NCBI RefSeq assembly: GCF_019266065.1
Contig: NZ_LPNR01000112.1
Coordinates: forward strand, 459,578-523,577
Direction of reading: 5' to 3'
DNA from: Nocardia sp. MH4
GTDB lineage: Bacteria; Actinomycetota; Actinomycetes; Mycobacteriales; Mycobacteriaceae
DNA: 64,000 nucleotides
Shown: piece after piece, positions 59,652 through 64,000 of the stretch
Layout of the letters: every line of letters begins with the position of its first letter
How positions within the stretch are numbered: position 1 is the first letter of the stretch
Notes under the pieces: generated by a model
Databases searched by the model: none
The model's input: only the letters and a program-made list of their open reading frames with translations
Told to the model about the DNA's origin: nothing
Position numbers and translations under genes: made by a program

Positions 59652-62600
59652 GCGGGCACCGCCTCGGGGGTCGTCGTGTCGGCCCAGATCCGAGCGACGA
59701 GCAGATCCGCGAGCGCTCGGGGCGTCGGATGGGTGAACAGATCCTCGAGCGAGACGTGGGTACCCGCGGCTCTGGTGATCCGGCCGCGCAGTTCCAGCGC
59801 GCTGAGCGAGGTCAGCCCGATCTGCAGGAGGGTGGCGTCGAGGTCGATGTCGTCGTCGGTGCGGTCGATGAGGATTTCCCGGATCTGGGCCAGCACCAAG
59901 CGCGTCGCGACCTCGGCACGCTGCTCGTCCGGGATCTCCGCCAGGTCCGCTCGCTCGCGGGCCTGCGCCGGTTCCCGCAGCGTCGACGGTCCGGCGGACG
60001 GCGTCACCTCGCCGACGATGCCGTTGCCCGCCGCGCCGATCAGGTTCTCGACCACGGCGCTGTCGGTGTGTACCCAGTAGCGCCTGCGCTGGAACGGGTA
60101 GGTCGGCAGGTCGACGAGCCCGGGCGCCCGGTCGCCGTGGAGCGCCCGCCAGTCCACCTCGGCGCCGCCGACCCATGCGCTCGCCAGGGCCTGCACCGCC
60201 GACATCGCCTCGTCGACACCGGGTCGCAGCAGCGGGACGGTGACGCTGCCGCTGGCGGCGAGCGTCTCGTAGACCAGGGCGGAGAGCGTGTCGCCCGCGC
60301 CGAGCTCGAGATAGGTACCCACCTCGGCTTCGTGCATCCAGCGCACGCTGTCGTGGAAGAGCACCGGTTCACGGGCCTGGCGAACCCAGTGGCCGACCGA
60401 GGTCAGCAGGCCCGGGGTCGCTTCGGCGCCGGTCAGTGTGGACACGACCGGGAGCCGGGGCTCGTCGAGCCGGATCGACGCCAGGACCCCGCGCAACTCC
60501 TCGACGATCGCCGCCACGTGGGGGGAGTGGAAGGCGCGATCGACACCGAGCCGCGTGACCCGGCGCCCGCGGCCCCGCCAGTACCGGGCGATCTCACCGA
60601 TCGCGGTGGGATCGCCCGCGATCACCGTGGCGTTCGGGCCGTTGACCGCGGCCACCGAGACCGTCGGGCGCCCCGCGATCGAGGCGAGCGCCTCGTCGGC
60701 GCCTGCCCGCACCGCGATCATCGCGCCCTGTTCCATGCGCTGCATCAACCGGCCGCGGGCGGCCACCACCGCGATCGCGTCGGGGAGCGAGAACACCCCG
60801 GCCACATACGCGGCGGTGAGTTCACCGAGGGAATGCCCGACCAGGTAATCCGGTGTCACTCCCCAGGATTCGAGCAGTCGGTACAGCGCCACCTGGAGGG
60901 CGAATACGGCGGGTTGGGCGTAGTCGGTCCGCGCGAGCAGCTCGGTGTCGGCGTCGAACACCGCCCCGCGCAGCGAGTGCTCGAGGTGGGCGTCGAAGCC
61001 GGCGGCGGTCTCGTCGAAGGCCCGCGCGAAGACCGGGTAGGCGTCGTAGAGTCCGCGGCCGATACCGGCGAGCTGCCCGCCCTGACCGGGAAACATCATC
61101 GCCAGCTTGCCGCCGCGAGGCGACGCCACGGCCGAGGGTGCGCCGAGCGCGGCGAGCCCGTCGAGGAGTTCGGCGCCGGTCCGGCCCACGACGACCGCAC
61201 GGTGGTCGAATCGCGTGCGCGTGGTGGCCAGCGAATACCCGATCCCGGCGGGGTCGTCGGCGGAGTCCGCCACCGCGGCGTACAGCCGAGCCGCCTGGGC
61301 GCGCAGACCGGCGGCATCGCGCGCCGACAGCGGCCACGCGACGGGCGCCGTGGGGCGCCGATCCGGCTCTGTCACCAGGCTTTCGGGCTCCGGCGCCTGC
61401 TCCACGATCACATGCGCGTTGGTTCCGCTGATGCCGAACGACGACACCCCGGCCCGGCGCGGGTGCTCGGTTTCCGGCCAGACCTGGGGACGCCGCGCGA
61501 GCCGGATCCGGTCGGCGGACCAGTCGGCGTGCGGGGTCGGTGCGTCGACGTGCAGGGTCGGCGGGACCATCGCGCGCCGGAGCGACTCGACGACCTTGAT
61601 GACGCCGGCGACCCCGGCGGCCGACTGGGTATGTCCCATATTGGATTTGACCGAGCCGAGCACCAGCGGCGGCGCACCGTCGCGCTGCCCATAGGTGGCC
61701 AGCAAGGCCTGCGCCTCCACCGGGTCACCGAGCACGGTGCCGGTGCCGTGGCCTTCCACCACGTCCACCTCGCCGGCCCGCAGCCCGGCGTTGGCCAGGG
61801 CCGACTGGATCACCCGCTGCTGGGCGATGCCGCGCGGCGCGGTGAGCCCGTTCGACGCGCCGTCACTGTTCACCGCGGACCCGCGCACGACCGCGAGCAC
61901 CCGGTGCCCGTGCCGCCGGGCATCCGAGAGACGCTCCAGCAGCAGCATTCCGGCGCCCTCGCCCCAGGCCGTGCCGTCGGCGCCGGCGGCGTAGGACTTG
62001 CACCGCCCGTCCGCCGCCAGCGCGCGCTGGCGGGAGAACAGGGCGAACGGCATCGGGGTCGACATCACGGTGACACCCCCGGCCAGGGCCGTCGTGCACT
62101 CCCCCAGCCGCAGCGACTGCACGGCCTGGTGGATCGCGACCAGCGAGGACGAGCACGCGGTGTCGACGGTCACCGCGGGCCCCTCCAACCCCAGCAGATA
62201 GGCGACGCGACCGGCCGCCATGGAGGCGTGGTTACCGGTGAAGTAGTAGGTCTCGGCGCCGTCCCAGGACCGGGTGGCGCCGAAGCCGTAGCCCTGATCG
62301 CTGAAGCCGACGAACACCCCGGTCGCGCTGCCGCGCAGGGCCGTCGGGTCCAGCCGGGCGTGCTCGACCGATTCCCAGGCGATCTCGAGCAGCAACCGCT
62401 GCTGCGGGTCCATCGCCTCGGCTTCGAGCGGGCTGATGCCGAAGAAGCCGGCGTCGAACTCGCCCGCGTTGTCGAGGAAACCTCCTTCGCGCACATACGA
62501 TTTGGCGAACTTGTCGGGGTCGGGGTCGTAGAACCCGTCGATGTCCCAGCCGCGATCGGCGGGGAATTCGGTGATCAGGTCGCGCCCGTCGATCAGGGCC

Positions 62601-62770
62601 TGCCACAGCTCGTCGGGTGTGGTGATCGCGCCGGGGAAACGGCACGACATGCCGATGATCGCGATCGGTTCCCTGGCGCGTTCCTGCTCCTCGCTCAGGC
62701 GCTGCCTGGTTTCCTGCAACTGTCGGGTGGCGCGCTTGAGATAGGCGCGCAGTTCGGCTTCGTCGGCCAT
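59648..62770 (-). CDS. Type I polyketide synthase module KS-AT-ACP, without reductive domains
   Basis: A 1040-aa single-module PKS. An N-terminal docking helix (ELRAYLKRATRQLQETRQRL) precedes KS (about 35-460; active Cys206 in TVDTACSSSL, His in EGHGTGT and NMGHTQS) and AT (about 560-870; GHSLGE and RAFHS, closer to the malonyl-type HAFH than to YASH). ACP (about 960-1030) has GLTSLSAL, with Thr in place of the usual Asp before the phosphopantetheine Ser. No KR, DH, ER or TE is present, so a beta-ketoacyl thioester should remain. The AfsA-like gene follows with a 4-nt overlap. Confidence 0.93.
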   Translation of the reverse strand: MADEAELRAYLKRATRQLQETRQRLSEEQERAREPIAIIGMSCRFPGAITTPDELWQALIDGRDLITEFPADRGWDIDGFYDPDPDKFAKSYVREGGFLDNAGEFDAGFFGISPLEAEAMDPQQRLLLEIAWESVEHARLDPTALRGSATGVFVGFSDQGYGFGATRSWDGAETYYFTGNHASMAAGRVAYLLGLEGPAVTVDTACSSSLVAIHQAVQSLRLGECTTALAGGVTVMSTPMPFALFSRQRALAADGRCKSYAAGADGTAWGEGAGMLLLERLSDARRHGHRVLAVVRGSAVNSDGASNGLTAPRGIAQQRVIQSALANAGLRAGEVDVVEGHGTGTVLGDPVEAQALLATYGQRDGAPPLVLGSVKSNMGHTQSAAGVAGVIKVVESLRRAMVPPTLHVDAPTPHADWSADRIRLARRPQVWPETEHPRRAGVSSFGISGTNAHVIVEQAPEPESLVTEPDRRPTAPVAWPLSARDAAGLRAQAARLYAAVADSADDPAGIGYSLATTRTRFDHRAVVVGRTGAELLDGLAALGAPSAVASPRGGKLAMMFPGQGGQLAGIGRGLYDAYPVFARAFDETAAGFDAHLEHSLRGAVFDADTELLARTDYAQPAVFALQVALYRLLESWGVTPDYLVGHSLGELTAAYVAGVFSLPDAIAVVAARGRLMQRMEQGAMIAVRAGADEALASIAGRPTVSVAAVNGPNATVIAGDPTAIGEIARYWRGRGRRVTRLGVDRAFHSPHVAAIVEELRGVLASIRLDEPRLPVVSTLTGAEATPGLLTSVGHWVRQAREPVLFHDSVRWMHEAEVGTYLELGAGDTLSALVYETLAASGSVTVPLLRPGVDEAMSAVQALASAWVGGAEVDWRALHGDRAPGLVDLPTYPFQRRRYWVHTDSAVVENLIGAAGNGIVGEVTPSAGPSTLREPAQARERADLAEIPDEQRAEVATRLVLAQIREILIDRTDDDIDLDATLLQIGLTSLSALELRGRITRAAGTHVSLEDLFTHPTPRALADLLVARIWADTTTPEAVPA

Positions 62771-62793
62771 TCGAGTCTCGCTTTCTGGTCGGC

Positions 62794-64000
62794 TCAGACC
62801 GAACGGACCTGGTCGATCAGGTCGAAGAGCGCGTCGTCGTCGGCGACGTCGATGTTGTCGACGAAGTCCTCGGCCCCGCCGCCGCGCAGGGCGCGCGCGA
62901 GGTCGTTGATCCGGCCGAGCAGCTCCTCGATCCGTTCCGGCGGCAGGTCCACCCCGGCGCACCCGGCGGCGAGCGCGTCGAGCTGGGCGGCGATGCGCGC
63001 CGCGGGATCGTCGACCGGGGCGATCTCGGTGCGCAGGTACTGAGCCAGCGCGGCGGCGTTGGGGTAGTCGAACACGATGGTGGTGCGCAGCTTGGCCCCC
63101 GTGGCGGCTTCGAGCCGATTGCGGAATTCCACCGCGCCCAGCGAGTCGAAGCCCAGGTCGGTGAAGGCGGTCTCCGCGGGCACCGCCTCGGCGGAGGCAT
63201 GCCCGAGTACCGCCGCCGCGTGCGACCGGATCACGCCCAGGATGATCCGCTCCTGCTCGGCGGGCTCGACGCCGGCCAGCGCGGCCAGCAGCTTCGCCGA
63301 TTCGTCAGAGCCGCCACCGGCGACCCGGCGCGGACCGCGCAGCAGCGACCGCAGAATCGCGGGCATCTCGTCCACGTCGCCGAGTGACTGCAACGCGGTG
63401 AGATCGAGTCGGGCGGGGACCGCCAGCGACCTGCCGGTCGACAGCGCGGTGTCGAACAGGGCCATGCCGTCCGCGTCGCCGAGCGGGATGAGACCTTCGC
63501 GGCGCATCCGCTGCCGGTCACGCTCGGTGAGATGACCGGTGATGCCGGTGCCGCGCTCCCACAGCCCCCAGGCCAGGGCGGTCGCGGGCAGGCCGTGCTG
63601 CCTGCGGTGCTGGGCCAGTGCGTCGAGGAAGCCGTTGGCCGCGGCATAGTTCGCCTGACCGGGATTGCCGAGCAGACCCGCGATCGAGGAGTACAGGACG
63701 AACTGGGCCCGCGGGTGATGGCGCGTCGCCTGGTGCAGGTGCCAGGCGGCCTCTGCCTTGGCGTGGAATACCTTCGCGACGTGGTCGGGGGTGTGCTCGG
63801 CGAACAGCGCGTCCGCGACCAGGCCCGCGGTGTGCACCACCGCGGTGAGCGGGCGCTCGGGTGGGATCGCGGCGACCAGCGCGGTCACCGCGTCCCGGTC
63901 ACCGACATCGCAGGCGGCGATGTCGACCCGGGCGCCGAGCGCGGCCAGTTCGGCGGCGAGCCCGGCGGCGCCGTCGGCAGCGGGTCCGCGCCGGCTGGCC
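62794..64000 (-). CDS. Type I polyketide synthase, C-terminal part with KR and ACP (cut by window edge)
   Basis: The last about 401 residues of a modular PKS are visible; the gene continues beyond the right edge. A KR domain has HTAGLVADALF, catalytic FVLYSSIAGLLGNPGQANYA with the Tyr, and the VAD triplet keeping the Asp of B-type KRs. An ACP follows with FTDLGFDSLGAVEFRNRLEA, then a C-terminal docking region (PERIEELLGRINDLARALRG). It ends 23 bp before the next PKS gene, and the docking elements fit transfer to it. The upstream modules are not in the window. Confidence 0.92.
   Translation of the reverse strand, partial: ASRRGPAADGAAGLAAELAALGARVDIAACDVGDRDAVTALVAAIPPERPLTAVVHTAGLVADALFAEHTPDHVAKVFHAKAEAAWHLHQATRHHPRAQFVLYSSIAGLLGNPGQANYAAANGFLDALAQHRRQHGLPATALAWGLWERGTGITGHLTERDRQRMRREGLIPLGDADGMALFDTALSTGRSLAVPARLDLTALQSLGDVDEMPAILRSLLRGPRRVAGGGSDESAKLLAALAGVEPAEQERIILGVIRSHAAAVLGHASAEAVPAETAFTDLGFDSLGAVEFRNRLEAATGAKLRTTIVFDYPNAAALAQYLRTEIAPVDDPAARIAAQLDALAAGCAGVDLPPERIEELLGRINDLARALRGGGAEDFVDNIDVADDDALFDLIDQVRSV

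Noticed and set aside
59729..63043. 1104-codon open frame on the plus strand opposite the PKS genes
   Set aside because: It runs antisense to the KS-AT-ACP gene, has Arg/Gly/His-rich low-complexity composition and no domains. It is a product of the high GC content.

Overview
The window is high-GC DNA with strong G/C preference at third codon positions, many GTG and some TTG starts, and dense operons joined by 1-4 nt overlaps. A complete yrbE/mce lipid importer, CYP51, CYP123 and CYP125-type P450s, a KstR-like operator and modular type I PKS genes point to a Mycobacteriales actinomycete. Nocardia or a close relative fits best, but this is inference from gene content.

Layout. 1-4.7 kb: small lipid or steroid-type oxidoreductase genes (SDR, SnoaL-like, VOC) and an IclR regulator divergent from an SDR/dihydrodipicolinate-reductase-like pair. 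4.7-9.2 kb: cyclase, DinB, CsbD, YbdK-type ligase and an AI-2E-type permease. 9.3-15.7 kb: a Baeyer-Villiger-type flavin monooxygenase divergent from an AraC regulator, a TetR divergent from an MpaB/Lcp-like oxygenase, a PucR-type regulator and a tiny secreted protein. 15.8-22.1 kb: the CYP51 locus (TetR, CMD, 3-hydroxyisobutyrate-dehydrogenase-like, SDR, ALDH, second TetR, CYP51). 22.2-27.1 kb: CYP125-type P450 coupled to a glycosyltransferase / methyltransferase / toroid-protein / methyltransferase cassette. 27.2-35.9 kb: a DUF1059-like small gene and the nine-gene mce operon. 36.1-41.9 kb: CYP123, SDR, 3Fe-4S ferredoxin, two uncharacterised proteins and a FadD19-like acyl-CoA ligase. 41.9-48.5 kb: mixed genes (DUF4333 lipoprotein, desaturase, exported proteins, AraC, OYE). 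48.6-53.6 kb: a MarR gene, a catalytic-core-only alanyl-tRNA synthetase paralogue behind an alanine-rich leader peptide, an Ltp/DUF35 pair with a KstR-like box, and an EF-G-like protein without a P-loop. 53.7-57.3 kb: an ABC exporter, a frameshifted membrane gene and a second PucR paralogue. 57.4-64 kb: the end of a type I PKS cluster, with a ketoreductase-free KS-AT-ACP gene translationally coupled to an AfsA-like protein and an FAD oxidoreductase.

Three things stand out. (1) One promoter/operator element (TANNNT-CCAGAC-A/G-CATG) occurs before two paralogous tetR genes, cyp51 and cyp123, and its core also lies before the ALDH operon. This predicts one regulon over a locus that is contiguous in M. 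tuberculosis, as I recall it, but is split here by the glycosyltransferase and mce blocks. (2) The alanine-rich leader and mutually exclusive hairpins before a truncated AlaRS look like ribosome-mediated attenuation. (3) The PKS ends in a module predicted to leave a beta-ketoacyl-ACP, the substrate class of AfsA, and the AfsA-like gene overlaps it by 4 nt. No tRNA, rRNA, CRISPR array or insertion sequence was seen.
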